Shown here piece by piece: positions 16,391-25,085 of a stretch of 64,000 nt of DNA. Positions within the stretch are counted from its first letter, which is position 1; each line of letters begins with the position of its first letter. The DNA comes from Luteococcus sp048595755. Lineage in GTDB: Bacteria; Actinomycetota; Actinomycetes; Propionibacteriales; Propionibacteriaceae. The translations under genes and the position numbers were made by a program. Under the pieces are notes generated by a model. That model saw only the letters and a list, made by a program, of their open reading frames with translations, was not told the DNA's origin and made no database searches. The DNA is taken from the NCBI RefSeq assembly GCF_048595755.1, contig NZ_CP184360.1, positions 2,604,001-2,668,000 of the forward strand, read 5' to 3'.

Positions 16391-17674
16391 ATGAGGTCTC
16401 GTGGATGCAGTGGGCTGGTGGCATCGGCCGTGGTGGGCGCGATCCTACTGACCGGATGCGGCACCGGTCGAGACCAGGCACGGCTGGCCGACTGGCTCGC
16501 GGAACAGCCCTACGGCACCGCGTCCGGGGTGGAGGTGGTCACCGACAGGCTGTTCGGGCTGACCGACCGGCTTGAGGCCACCATCAAGGTGCCCGACGAA
16601 CTGACCGAAGACCTCGTCGTCGACGCCAGCCGTGATCTGGGACGTCGCAAGGGCAAGGTCGACTGGGTCGTGAGCCTGGACGACGGCACCCATGAGGTGG
16701 AAGTCATCAATGATCGCGACTCCGGCCGCACCATCGCCCGCAACTACCGTGCACTGAACCGGCTGCCCGATGCCAGCGGCATCTCATCCCAGGTGGAGCA
16801 CGACCAGCACGACGTGACGGTCCACGCGCCGCGCGACAAGGTGGTGGGGCTGCTGGAACCAGCCCGTGCCGCCGTCGAGAGCGCCCGTTCGGTGACCGTT
16901 CAGGGAGGTGGGCTGCAGGTGCTCATCGACGAGGACAATCCGAGGCCCTCGGAGGCGATCAAGGTTGCCGACGCGCTGCAGGACCACGGACGGGTGAGCA
17001 TCGAAGCCGGGCACCAGCTACAGGAATTGACCGTGCAGCCCCAGGACCAGGGGGAGGTTGGCCCGGCCCAGGAGCAGATCCGAGGATCGGTGCCTGCCTC
17101 GTGGCGGGTGACCATGCGGCTGGGGACGCTGCGGCTGGCCAATCGCGACGCGGATGCCACCGCGCTGTGGCCGCTCGGCCAAATTGCGGGGGTGGAGTCA
17201 GCCAGCTACGACGAGCGCGCACTGTACGTGCGCACCAAGTCGGTGGAGACCACCGAGCAGGTCCTGCGAGCGCTGCCGCCCCTGGACGACGAGGTGCAGG
17301 TGGGCTCGACGGGCTGCGGCGTGCACGGTGACCTGCGGCGGCTTCGTGACCCGGTCGGTGACCTCACGTGGTGTGGCACCGCCGGGCTGGGCACGGTACG
17401 CATTGGCAGCGACCACGCACTGCTGCACCGGGGCCACGGCGCCAGTTGGCAGGAGTACGCCCGGGCCGTGCGGTCCAGGAACTGGGAAGGGGAGCGCAGG
17501 CTGCGTACCTGCCTGCAGCAGAGCTGCGTGAGCTTCACCAGCACCGCACGAGGCAGGGCGCGCATCGAGCAGGTCATCCCGGGATCGTCGCAGCGCCCCA
17601 GTGCCAGCCCCACCCCCGGCAGCACCGACTGGGTCGAGGACTTCGTGCAGGGATGGGATTCCACGGCGGGCTGA
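16391..17674 (+). CDS. Large lipoprotein of unknown function
   Basis: A 427-residue protein with a signal peptide and lipobox Leu-Leu-Thr-Gly-Cys (Cys near residue 23). The mature part alternates charged strands and helices with repeated Asp-x-Asp and Val-x-Val patterns, suggesting several small alpha/beta repeats (about 40-125, 130-205 and 220-300). The C-terminal third has four or five Cys (Ser-Thr-Gly-Cys-Gly-Val; Thr-Cys-Leu-Gln-Gln-Ser-Cys) that could form disulfides, and a Pro/Ser-rich tail. GACACT lies exactly 6 nt before ATG 16391, suggesting a leaderless mRNA. No known domain is recognised. Confidence 0.75.
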   Translation: MRSRGCSGLVASAVVGAILLTGCGTGRDQARLADWLAEQPYGTASGVEVVTDRLFGLTDRLEATIKVPDELTEDLVVDASRDLGRRKGKVDWVVSLDDGTHEVEVINDRDSGRTIARNYRALNRLPDASGISSQVEHDQHDVTVHAPRDKVVGLLEPARAAVESARSVTVQGGGLQVLIDEDNPRPSEAIKVADALQDHGRVSIEAGHQLQELTVQPQDQGEVGPAQEQIRGSVPASWRVTMRLGTLRLANRDADATALWPLGQIAGVESASYDERALYVRTKSVETTEQVLRALPPLDDEVQVGSTGCGVHGDLRRLRDPVGDLTWCGTAGLGTVRIGSDHALLHRGHGASWQEYARAVRSRNWEGERRLRTCLQQSCVSFTSTARGRARIEQVIPGSSQRPSASPTPGSTDWVEDFVQGWDSTAG

Positions 17675-17825
17675 GCCGAGGCAACCTCGGGCTCGGCGAA
17701 GGTCTCGCATTTGACTGCTGCGCATAGCGTGGAAGAAGGCACGGGTCCTCTGGACCGCAGCCGATCCAGGCACCGATGCCCAGCGGGCGAGCCAGTCGTC
17801 CGTTCCGACCGAGAGAGGAGATGCC

Positions 17826-19217
17826 ATGGCCTACGCGACCACGAATCCCTACACCGGAGAAGTAGTCAAGACCTTCGAAACCGCAAGCGAGCAGCAGGTG
17901 GCCGAGGCCATCGACAAGGCCGACGAGGCCTTCCAGACCTGGCATCTCAAGCCCATCGCGGAGCGGCTGCAGGTGCTGCAGAAGGCCGCCGACCTGCTGC
18001 GTGCCGATGTGCGCGGTTTCGCCAGCATCCTCACCCTGGAGATGGGCAAGCTGATCGGTGAGGCAGAGGCCGAGGTCAACCTGTGCATCGGCATGCTCGA
18101 GTACTACGTCGCCAATGCCGAACAGCAGCTGGCGCCGCGCACCCTGCCCGCCAAGGGCTTCGACGAGGGCGACGTGGTGATCCACCACGAACCGCTGGGC
18201 GTGCTGTACGCCGTCGAGCCGTGGAACTTCCCCTTCTACCAGGTCATCCGCATCGGGGCCCCGCAGTTCAGCGCGGGCAACACCATCGTGCTGAAGCACG
18301 CCTCCAATGTGCCGCAATCCGCGCTGGCCATGGAGAAGCTCTTCCGCGATGCCGGCGCTCCCGAAGGCCTGCTGGTCAATGTCTTCGCCTCCCATGACGC
18401 CGCCGACCAGATCCTGTCGGACCCGCGGGTGCGTGGCGTGGCCCTCACCGGCTCCGAAGGCGCCGGGGCCTCGGTCTCCGCGACCGCCGCGAAGTACCTG
18501 AAGAAGTCCACCCTGGAGCTGGGCGGTGCCGACGCCTTCATCGTGTTGGAGGACGCCGAGATCGACAAGGCCGTCAAGTGGGCCGTCTTCGGGCGTCACT
18601 GGAACGCCGGCCAGGTCTGCTGCTCGTCCAAGCGGCTGATCGTCGCCGATTCCATCTACGACGAGTTCGTCGAGAAGTACCGCAAGGCGGTCGCCGAGCT
18701 CGTCGCGGGTGATCCGATGGACGAGGCGACCACCCTGGCACCGCTGTCCATGCAGAGTGCCGCCGACGACCTGGCCGAGCTGGTCGAGGCCGCCCGGGGT
18801 GAGGGCTGCACCGTCGAGGAGGTCGGCGAGCGGGTGCCCGAGCAGGGCGCCTTCTTCCAGCCGACGATCCTGACCGACATCCCGTTGGACTCCGAGACCT
18901 CCCAGACGGAGTTCTTCGGCCCGGTCTCGCAGATCTACCGTGCCAAGGACGATGACGATGCGGTGCGCATCGCCAACTCGTCGCCCTTCGGGCTGGGTGG
19001 CTCGGTCTTCAGCCAGGACACCGAGCGCGCCCAGCGCATCGCCCGTCGCCTGGACACCGGGATGGTCTACCTGAACCAGCCCACGGGGGTGAAACCCGAC
19101 GTGCCCTTCGGTGGCACCAAGCGTTCGGGGCATGGCCGGGAGCTGGTCGACCTGGGCCTGCACGAGTTCGTCAACGCCAAGGTCGTCGTCAACAGCGACA
19201 TCGACGGTAGCTTCTGA
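17826..19217 (+). CDS. NAD(P)-dependent succinate-semialdehyde dehydrogenase-like ALDH
   Basis: A 463-residue aldehyde dehydrogenase. It has Pro-Trp-Asn-Phe-Pro in the cofactor site, Lys in Val-Leu-Lys-His-Ala, Gly-Ser-Glu-Gly, the general base Glu in Leu-Glu-Leu-Gly-Gly-Ala-Asp and the catalytic Cys in Gly-Gln-Val-Cys-Cys-Ser-Ser. Overall it resembles the GabD/YneI-type group that oxidises succinate semialdehyde to succinate, feeding the TCA cycle. The exact substrate is inferred. ATG 17826 follows GAGAGGAG. It is monocistronic and ends at a strong convergent terminator shared with trpB. No obvious regulator is next to it. Confidence 0.88.
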   Translation: MAYATTNPYTGEVVKTFETASEQQVAEAIDKADEAFQTWHLKPIAERLQVLQKAADLLRADVRGFASILTLEMGKLIGEAEAEVNLCIGMLEYYVANAEQQLAPRTLPAKGFDEGDVVIHHEPLGVLYAVEPWNFPFYQVIRIGAPQFSAGNTIVLKHASNVPQSALAMEKLFRDAGAPEGLLVNVFASHDAADQILSDPRVRGVALTGSEGAGASVSATAAKYLKKSTLELGGADAFIVLEDAEIDKAVKWAVFGRHWNAGQVCCSSKRLIVADSIYDEFVEKYRKAVAELVAGDPMDEATTLAPLSMQSAADDLAELVEAARGEGCTVEEVGERVPEQGAFFQPTILTDIPLDSETSQTEFFGPVSQIYRAKDDDDAVRIANSSPFGLGGSVFSQDTERAQRIARRLDTGMVYLNQPTGVKPDVPFGGTKRSGHGRELVDLGLHEFVNAKVVVNSDIDGSF

Positions 19218-19232
19218 TCCCCAGAACTCACC

Positions 19233-19272
19233 GAGGGGTCTTCCTCCCGCCCTGCTGGGAGGAAGACCCCTC
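19233..19272. terminator. Bidirectional terminator between ALDH and trpB
   Basis: A perfect 16-bp stem (19233-19248 with 19257-19272) and an 8-nt loop. The stem contains GGGGTCTTCC/GGAAGACCCC. It ends both convergent genes. Confidence 0.85.
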
Positions 19273-19293
19273 CTTCTGTATCGGGTGCCGGTC

Positions 19294-20511
19294 TCAGGGC
19301 TGCTGTGACAGCAGGTCGGCGACGTAGTCGACGTCCTTGTCGCCACGGCCCGACAGGTTCACCACGAGGGCGGCCTCGGGGCCCAGTTCCTTGGCGAGGA
19401 CCATGCCATGGGCCACGGCATGGGCGCTCTCCAGCGCGGGGATGATGCCCTCCACCCGGGTCAGGGTGGTGAAGGCACCCAGGGCCTGGGCGTCGTCGGC
19501 GTGGACATAGTTCGCCCGTCCCGTCTCGCACAAGTGGACGTGCTGGGGGCCCACCCCCGGGTAGTCGAGTCCGGGAGCGATGGAGTGCACCGGTGCGGGC
19601 TGGCCGTCCTCCTGTTGCAGCACTCTGGTGGCCATGCCGTGCAGCATTCCCGGGGTGCCCTTGGTCATGGTCGCCGCGTGGTGTCCGGGCGCCAGGTCCT
19701 TGCCGCCGGGTTCCACGCCGTAGAGGGCCACCTCGGGGTCGTCGAGGAAGCCGCTGAACAGCCCCATCGCGTTGGAGCCTCCTCCCACGCACGCCACCAC
19801 GGCGTGCGGCAGGCGTCCCTCAGCCTCCAGGAACTGTTGGCGCGCCTCGCGGCCAATGACGCTCTGGAAGTCTCGCACCATCGTCGGGTACGGGTGTGGC
19901 CCCACCACGGATCCGATGGCGAACAGGTACTCGTCGGCCTTCGCGGCATAGACGGCGAAGGCGGAGTCGACGGCCTCCTTCAGGGATGCCTCGCCCTCGT
20001 GCACGCTGACCACCGTGGCACCCAGCATCTGCATCCGCACCACGTTGGGGTGCTGCTTCTCGACGTCGACGGCACCCATGTGGATCTCGCACTCCAGGCC
20101 CAGATAGGTGGCCGCGGTGGCCAGGGCCACACCGTGCGAGCCCGCCCCGGTCTCGGCGATGACCTTCTTCTTTCCCATGCGGCGTGCCAGCAGCACCTCG
20201 CCCAGGCAGTGGTTGATCTTGTGACTGCCGGTGTGGTTGAGGTCTTCACGCTTGAGGTAGATGCGAGCGCCGCCGACGTGTCGGGTCAGGCGGTCGGCGC
20301 GGTAGAGCAGGGAGGGGCGGCCGACGTAGTGGGCCAGCACCTCTTGGTACTCGGCCATGAAGTCGGGGTCCTGTCGGGCCTCCTCGTAGGCCCTGGCCAC
20401 CTCCGCCATCGGTTCCACCAGGTGGGGCGGCAGGTGGGCTCCGCCGTAGGCCCCGAAGTGGCCTTCGGTCTTCGCCGTGGTGAGGTCGGTGGTCTGGCTG
20501 CTGGTCATCAT
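19294..20511 (-). CDS. trpB: Tryptophan synthase beta chain
   Basis: A 405-residue TrpB1-type enzyme that joins indole and serine to make tryptophan, using PLP. Visible motifs are the PLP lysine in His-Thr-Gly-Ser-His-Lys-Ile-Asn, the glutamate region Glu-Thr-Gly-Ala-Gly-Ser-His-Gly, and the phosphate-binding Gly-Gly-Gly-Ser-Asn-Ala-Met-Gly. The start is ATG 20511 (ATGATG) behind AGGAGG. No trpA, trpC or other trp gene is adjacent. The gene stands alone between a complete transcription attenuator (20551-20640) and the terminator at 19233-19272, so its expression should respond to charged tRNA-Trp. Confidence 0.95.
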   Translation of the reverse strand: MMTSSQTTDLTTAKTEGHFGAYGGAHLPPHLVEPMAEVARAYEEARQDPDFMAEYQEVLAHYVGRPSLLYRADRLTRHVGGARIYLKREDLNHTGSHKINHCLGEVLLARRMGKKKVIAETGAGSHGVALATAATYLGLECEIHMGAVDVEKQHPNVVRMQMLGATVVSVHEGEASLKEAVDSAFAVYAAKADEYLFAIGSVVGPHPYPTMVRDFQSVIGREARQQFLEAEGRLPHAVVACVGGGSNAMGLFSGFLDDPEVALYGVEPGGKDLAPGHHAATMTKGTPGMLHGMATRVLQQEDGQPAPVHSIAPGLDYPGVGPQHVHLCETGRANYVHADDAQALGAFTTLTRVEGIIPALESAHAVAHGMVLAKELGPEAALVVNLSGRGDKDVDYVADLLSQQP

Positions 20512-20550
20512 GTCTCCTCCTGGTGGGGTCTTTCCCGCCCGGACATGGAA

Positions 20551-20655
20551 GAAGCCGCCCGGGTCGGGGCGGCTTCGTGCGTCAGTGCATCAGGGCCGCC
20601 TTCAGGCGGCCCACCAGCAGGTGCTGACGGCGGTGTCCATGCCGGTGACAGTAGC
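20551..20655 (-). promoter_or_regulatory. trp attenuator (leader, antiterminator, terminator) of trpB
   Basis: Reading leftward there is a -10-like TACTGT (20653-20648), then the leader peptide start at 20640. Hairpin 1:2 pairs GGGCCGCC with GGCGGCCC (20605-20612 with 20593-20600) and overlaps the Trp codons and stop. Hairpin 3:4 is the terminator GAAGCCGCCC/GGGCGGCTTC (20567-20576 with 20551-20560), followed by TTCC. Segment 2 (GGCGGC) can instead pair with segment 3 (GCCGCC), which gives the antiterminator. All four segments of classic ribosome-mediated attenuation are present. Confidence 0.85.
20602..20640 (-). CDS. trpL: trp leader peptide with tandem Trp codons
   Basis: Twelve codons (Met-Asp-Thr-Ala-Val-Ser-Thr-Cys-Trp-Trp-Ala-Ala) and a TGA. 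The two adjacent TGG codons fall at the 5' edge of the 1:2 hairpin, where a stalled ribosome would free segment 2 for the antiterminator. TACTGT lies 7 nt upstream of the ATG with no ribosome site, so the leader is probably translated from a leaderless mRNA. Confidence 0.82.
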   Translation of the reverse strand: MDTAVSTCWWAA

Positions 20656-20727
20656 AGCCGTCTTGACCTGTGATCAGGCAGGACCGTGATGCGGACGTCA
20701 CGTGCCCTGTGGCTGGCGCTAGGCTCC

Positions 20728-20781
20728 CAGTGCTCGCTGACACCTCAGTGCTCGCTGACATCCCAGTGCCCGCTCGACAGA
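20728..20781. repeat. Three tandem 18-bp repeats at a transcription start
   Basis: Copies begin at 20728, 20746 and 20764, each starting CAGTGCTCGCTGAC or a close variant. They lie just after TAGGCT (20720-20725, a likely -10) and before the ribosome site of the next gene. They therefore fall in its 5' untranslated region. Confidence 0.7.
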
Positions 20782-20791
20782 GGAGAAATGC

Positions 20792-21046
20792 ATGGACCAG
20801 CCCGACGACTTCATGATCGGTGCCCTGCTCGGAATGACCGTGGGAGCTCTGAACCACGTCGACCCCGGCAAGGCGCAGGAGAACGAGCGAGCCTTCATGC
20901 GGTTGTTGAGCCTGCCGCCAGAGCAGCGCAATGCCGAGGCCGCGATGCTCATGAAGGCCCTGGACTGGGACGACCAGGCCGAAGGCGTCGCCGACCAGGG
21001 CGTGCAGCAACTGATCGCCTGGGGGCTGCTGCTGCGCGACATCTGA
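20792..21046 (+). CDS. Small acidic helical protein, unknown
   Basis: 84 residues starting at ATG 20792, behind GAGGAGA. Its composition is acidic and helical (Phe-Met-Arg-Leu-Leu; Ala-Ala-Met-Leu-Met-Lys-Ala-Leu) with no signal peptide or membrane span. No family is recognised. The transcript appears to start inside or just before three tandem 18-bp repeats. It lies 38 bp upstream of fumC on the same strand, but fumC has its own promoter-like hexamer. Confidence 0.6.
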   Translation: MDQPDDFMIGALLGMTVGALNHVDPGKAQENERAFMRLLSLPPEQRNAEAAMLMKALDWDDQAEGVADQGVQQLIAWGLLLRDI

Positions 21047-21084
21047 GCCTTTCGGGGCCCGCGAGGCGCACCTAGGCTGGTGGC

Positions 21085-22482
21085 ATGATGCGTACCGAGA
21101 CAGACAGCATGGGCCAGATCGATGTGCCGGCCGAGCGCTACTGGGGCGCGCAGACCGAGCGCAGCCTGCACAACTTCGACATCGGTCGGCCCACCTTCGT
21201 GTGGCAGCGCCCCATGATCCGAGCGCTGGGCGTGCTGAAGAAGTCCGCCGCACTGGCGAATGCGGAGCTGGAGCAACTGCCCCAGGACATCGCGGAGCTG
21301 ATTGCCCGGGCCGCCGACGAGGTGATCGACGGAGCCCTCGACGAAGAGTTCCCGCTGGTCGTCTTCCAGACCGGGTCGGGCACGCAGAGCAACATGAACG
21401 CCAACGAGGTGATCAGCAACCGGGCGATCGAACTGGCCGGGGGAGAGCGCGGTTCCAAGACGCCGGTGCACCCCAACGACCACGTCAATCGGGGCCAGTC
21501 CTCCAACGACACCTTCCCCACGGCGATGCACATCGCCATCGTCGAGCAGCTCAACGACCGGCTCTACCCGGCCATCGCCACGCTGCGGGACACGCTGGCC
21601 GCGCTGGCGCAGCGCCACGACGACGTGGTGATGGTGGGGCGGACCCACCTGCAGGACGCCACCCCCGTGCGCCTGGGCCAGGTGGTGGGCGGCTGGGTCG
21701 CGCAGATCGACGAGGCCCTGGCCGCGGTGCGTTTCTCCGACGAGCAGGCTCGCGGGCTCGCCATCGGAGGGACCGCGGTCGGGACGGGGCTCAATGCCCA
21801 CGAGGACTTCGGGGCGCGCGCTGCCGCCAAGATCAGCCAGGAGACCGGACTCGACTTCCACCAGGCCCCCAACCTGTTCGCCGCCTTGTCTGCCCATGAT
21901 CCGCTGGTGGGTGTCAGTGCCTCGCTGCGAACCCTGGCGGGGGCGCTGTTCAAGATCGCCAATGACGTGCGCTGGTATGCCTCGGGCCCGCGCAACGGCA
22001 TCGGTGAACTGTTGATTCCCGAGAACGAGCCGGGCAGCTCGATCATGCCGGGCAAGGTGAACCCGACGCAGTGCGAGGCGCTGACCATGGTGGCCGCCAA
22101 GGTCTTCGGCAACGACGCGACGGTGGCCTTCAGCGGCACGCAGGGCAACTTCCAGCTCAACGTCTACAAGCCCGTCATGGCCTGGGCCGTCCTGGAGTCG
22201 ATCCAACTGCTGGCCGATGCGTCGGTGAGCTTCAATGACCACTGCGCGGTGGGCATCGAGCCCAATCGCGAGGTGATCGAGCAGAACCTCGCCGCCAACC
22301 TGATGCAGGTCACCGCGCTGAATCGCCACATCGGCTACGACCAGGCCGCGCAGATCGCCAAGAAGGCCCACAAGGAGGGCACGACGCTCAAGGAGGCGGC
22401 GCTCGCGCTCGGCACGGTGCAGGAAGAGGACTACGACCGCTGGGTGCGGCCCGTGGACATGACTCGGCCGAACCAGGGCTGA
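21085..22482 (+). CDS. fumC: Class II fumarate hydratase
   Basis: A 465-residue fumarase that hydrates fumarate to malate in the TCA cycle. It has the superfamily signature Gly-Ser-Ser-Ile-Met-Pro-Gly-Lys-Val-Asn-Pro, the catalytic His region Gly-Arg-Thr-His-Leu-Gln-Asp-Ala-Thr-Pro, and Ser-Gly-Thr-Gln-Ser-Asn-Met-Asn. TAGGCT (21073-21078) stands exactly 6 nt before ATG 21085, predicting a leaderless mRNA. ATG 21088 is an alternative. It complements malate:quinone oxidoreductase and dihydrolipoyl dehydrogenase elsewhere in the window. Confidence 0.95.
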   Translation: MMRTETDSMGQIDVPAERYWGAQTERSLHNFDIGRPTFVWQRPMIRALGVLKKSAALANAELEQLPQDIAELIARAADEVIDGALDEEFPLVVFQTGSGTQSNMNANEVISNRAIELAGGERGSKTPVHPNDHVNRGQSSNDTFPTAMHIAIVEQLNDRLYPAIATLRDTLAALAQRHDDVVMVGRTHLQDATPVRLGQVVGGWVAQIDEALAAVRFSDEQARGLAIGGTAVGTGLNAHEDFGARAAAKISQETGLDFHQAPNLFAALSAHDPLVGVSASLRTLAGALFKIANDVRWYASGPRNGIGELLIPENEPGSSIMPGKVNPTQCEALTMVAAKVFGNDATVAFSGTQGNFQLNVYKPVMAWAVLESIQLLADASVSFNDHCAVGIEPNREVIEQNLAANLMQVTALNRHIGYDQAAQIAKKAHKEGTTLKEAALALGTVQEEDYDRWVRPVDMTRPNQG

Positions 22483-22534
22483 CCGCCGCGGGGCAGGGCC
22501 CTAGGCTTGCCCGGTACCAGTGGAAGGGAACTTC

Positions 22535-24142
22535 ATGCACTACCGGGGGCCATGGGCCGACATTGAGATCCCCGATCTCACCCTCTACGAGTTGATCTTC
22601 GACTCATTGCGGGACGATGAACTGAACCGCGTCGCCTTCGAGCATCCGGAGACCGGCCTCGTGGTGAGCTTCGGGGAGCTGAAGCAGGCCGTCGACTCCT
22701 TCGCCACGTGGCTGGCGGCCAGGGACCTCGGCCGGGGTGATGCGGTGGCGGTCCTGCTCACCAACCGGCCGGAGTACGCCACGGCCTTCCACGGCACCCT
22801 GCGCAGCGGCGCGTCGGTCACCCCGGTCAACCCGGCGGCCACGGCACGGGAGATCGCGCGTCAGTTGGAGAGCACCCGAACGCGCGTGGTGGTCACCAGC
22901 ACCGACCTGGCCGCCAAGGCCTGCCAGGCAGCGCAGCTGGCGGGCTTGGGTGAGCACGCCGTGGTGGTCGTCGACGGACAAGGCGGGGACGGCACGCTCG
23001 CGTGGCGCGAGGTGCTCGCCACGCAGGCCGCCCCACCCGCGGTGGACCTGGACCCGGCTCGGGACGTCGCCTGTCTGCCCGTCTCCTCGGGAACCTCGGG
23101 GCTTCCCAAGGCCGTGATGCTCAGCCACCGCAACCTGGTGGCCAACATGCTGCAGTTCGACACGGCGCTGGACTCATTGGGCCAGGAGAATTCGCTGGTG
23201 GCCTTCCTGCCCTTCAGCCACATCTATGCCTTGACCACCAACATGAACTACGGCCTGCTGCGTCGCTACCCGCAATACACGATGAGTGGCTTCGACGCCC
23301 GCCTGTTCTTGCGGATCGTGCAGACACGACGGCCCACCATGTTGTTCGTGGTGCCACCGGTGGCCTCCTTCCTGGCTCGCAGCCGGGCCGTCGACGAGGT
23401 GGACTGGTCGTCGGTCAAGCTGGTGGTCTCCGGCGCCGCGCCCTTGGACCAGGAGGCCGGCGAACGCCTGCAGCAGCGTATGCGAACCCGTGTGGTGCAG
23501 GGCTACGGGATGACCGAGCTGTCGCCGGTGACCCACTTGATCCCGTTGGAACGCCACGACATCCCGTTGGGCACCATCGGCATGCCGATCGCGAATGTCA
23601 CCATGCGCGTGGTCGATCCCGAGACGGGGCAGGACGTTGCGGCCCCGCAGCCGGGCCAGTGGTCGCAGCCAGGTGAGATGTGGATCAGCGGGCCCAACGC
23701 GATGCTCGGCTACCTGCACGAATCAGAGGCCACCGATGCGGTGCGCGACGCCGACGGCTGGGTGCACACCGGAGACCTGGTCAGCATCGACCACGAGGGA
23801 ACCACCCGCGTCGTGGACCGGATCAAGGAACTGATCAAGCGCCGTGGCTTCCAGGTGGCGCCGGCCGAGGTGGAAGCGCTCCTGGTGCAGCACCCCGGCG
23901 TCGTCGATGCGGCGGTGCTGGGTGTCGAGCACCACGACGGTGACCAGATCCCCCACGCCCTGTTGATCCTGCGCGAGGGCACCGATCGCCAGTCGACTCC
24001 CGCGCAGGTGGTGCAGTGGATCAACGAGCAGGTGGCCCAGTACAAGCACCTGGGTGGTGCGACGGCCGTCGATGCTCTGCCGCGCTCGGCTGCGGGCAAG
24101 ATCCTGCGGCGCGAACTGCCGAGCTTGCTGCATACTCGCTAG
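22535..24142 (+). CDS. AMP-forming acyl-CoA synthetase (4-coumarate/long-chain acyl-CoA ligase-like)
   Basis: A 535-residue adenylate-forming ligase. It has the P-loop Ser-Ser-Gly-Thr-Ser-Gly-Leu-Pro-Lys, the Tyr-Gly-Met-Thr-Glu motif, Gly-Trp-Val-His-Thr-Gly-Asp-Leu, the hinge Asp-Arg-Ile-Lys-Glu-Leu-Ile, and the C-terminal catalytic Lys in Ser-Ala-Ala-Gly-Lys-Ile-Leu-Arg-Arg. It activates a carboxylate with ATP and joins it to CoA. The substrate is not determinable by eye. ATG 22535 follows GGAAGGG; a GTG at 22520 is an upstream alternative. TAGGCT at 22502-22507 is a likely -10. The gene ends at a strong palindromic terminator. Confidence 0.88.
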   Translation: MHYRGPWADIEIPDLTLYELIFDSLRDDELNRVAFEHPETGLVVSFGELKQAVDSFATWLAARDLGRGDAVAVLLTNRPEYATAFHGTLRSGASVTPVNPAATAREIARQLESTRTRVVVTSTDLAAKACQAAQLAGLGEHAVVVVDGQGGDGTLAWREVLATQAAPPAVDLDPARDVACLPVSSGTSGLPKAVMLSHRNLVANMLQFDTALDSLGQENSLVAFLPFSHIYALTTNMNYGLLRRYPQYTMSGFDARLFLRIVQTRRPTMLFVVPPVASFLARSRAVDEVDWSSVKLVVSGAAPLDQEAGERLQQRMRTRVVQGYGMTELSPVTHLIPLERHDIPLGTIGMPIANVTMRVVDPETGQDVAAPQPGQWSQPGEMWISGPNAMLGYLHESEATDAVRDADGWVHTGDLVSIDHEGTTRVVDRIKELIKRRGFQVAPAEVEALLVQHPGVVDAAVLGVEHHDGDQIPHALLILREGTDRQSTPAQVVQWINEQVAQYKHLGGATAVDALPRSAAGKILRRELPSLLHTR

Positions 24143-24158
24143 CCACCCCGGGAACGAC

Positions 24159-24188
24159 GCAGGGCCCCGTCAGCTGACGGGGCCCTGC
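24159..24188. terminator. Perfect 30-bp palindromic bidirectional terminator
   Basis: A 30-bp perfect palindrome centred on CAGCTG, with arms containing AGGGCCCCGT. It lies between the convergent acyl-CoA ligase and peptidase genes. Confidence 0.8.
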
Positions 24189-24203
24189 TCGGTGCTGGTG
24201 TGA

Positions 24204-24926
24204 TCAGCGGACGCTGACGTGCACGTGGTTCTTGTGGTTGGCGTTGTCGCTGCCGCGGTTGGACATGTGGCGCCAGCCCTCACGGTCGCGCTGCACCGAC
24301 CAGATCTTCTGGTCCCAGATGATGTAGGTGATGCCCAGCTGGCGGGCGTTCTTGCGCAGGTCGGTGGCGATGCTCCAGCCCAGTGCCTGGTTGGAACGGT
24401 AGTTGGGGATCATCACGTCGACCGCGCGCCCGGTGCCGTGGTCGCTGCCACGCTCGTTGCGGTAGCCGTAGATGGTGGTGATGCCCGAGTGGTTGTTCGC
24501 GACGTGGCTGGCAACCCGGCGCCCATTGGCGTTGACGCCCGAGGGCATGCTGACGCGGCTCTTGGGGGCGCTGCTGGTGACCGAACGCTTGGCCGCGGAG
24601 GTGCTCTTCGGGGCGGCGCTGGTGCGGACCAGGTAGCGCGACGAGACGTAACCGGTGCGGCCCTTGTACTTGACGGGCTGCCAGATGCCGCGGGCCTTGC
24701 CATTGCTGGCGATGACGGTGCCCTTGCTCAGCACGACCAGCGACTTGGTGCGGGTGGACAGGCCGGAGCGGAGGTGGACATTGGCGGTGGTCTTCAGGTT
24801 GCCCGTGGCCGCGGTGGCGGCGGGGCGCACCGGGGCTGCCTGAGCCTGCGGGGCAGTGGCGATGGCAAGCGGGGCAGCGGTGACGGCGAACAGGGCGCAG
24901 GTAGCAGCGGCAGTACGCAAAGACAT
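24204..24926 (-). CDS. Secreted SH3-domain peptidase-like protein (M15-like)
   Basis: A 240-residue protein with a Sec signal peptide (cleavage near Ala-Gln-Ala-Ala, about 32). It has a bacterial SH3 domain (about 45-102: Ala-Asn-Val-His-Leu-Arg-Ser-Gly and Gly-Arg-Thr-Gly-Tyr-Val) and a C-terminal domain with Gly-Ser-Asp-His-Gly-Thr-Gly-Arg-Ala-Val-Asp-Val-Met and Asn-His-Lys-Asn-His-Val-His-Val-Ser. Those His/Asp positions match the zinc-binding pattern of D-Ala-D-Ala carboxypeptidase-like (ARB_07466-type) proteins. It probably acts on peptidoglycan outside the cell. ATG 24926 follows GAGGAAG. The neighbouring extensin-like gene has a related fold. Confidence 0.85.
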   Translation of the reverse strand: MSLRTAAATCALFAVTAAPLAIATAPQAQAAPVRPAATAATGNLKTTANVHLRSGLSTRTKSLVVLSKGTVIASNGKARGIWQPVKYKGRTGYVSSRYLVRTSAAPKSTSAAKRSVTSSAPKSRVSMPSGVNANGRRVASHVANNHSGITTIYGYRNERGSDHGTGRAVDVMIPNYRSNQALGWSIATDLRKNARQLGITYIIWDQKIWSVQRDREGWRHMSNRGSDNANHKNHVHVSVR

Positions 24927-25085
24927 GGGGTTCTTCCTCAGGTGGTGGGGGCGGACGGCGCTCCTGCGCCAGAACTTGGGGGTGACCCGGAGAGAACTCT
25001 GCCACAAATTCAGCCGAAGGCTGAGATTGTCTCAGGATTCACTCAAGTCTGGATCAGGAAGCCCTTGACATCACACCGAGGACCT

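Noticed and set aside
17574..19346. Leftward ORF of 590 codons opposite the aldehyde dehydrogenase
   Set aside because: Shadow of a highly conserved enzyme gene; it has no ribosome site or recognisable domain.
24159..24188. 30-bp perfect palindrome as an origin or recombination site
   Set aside because: It lies between convergent genes at the expected distance for a bidirectional terminator; no other origin features occur.
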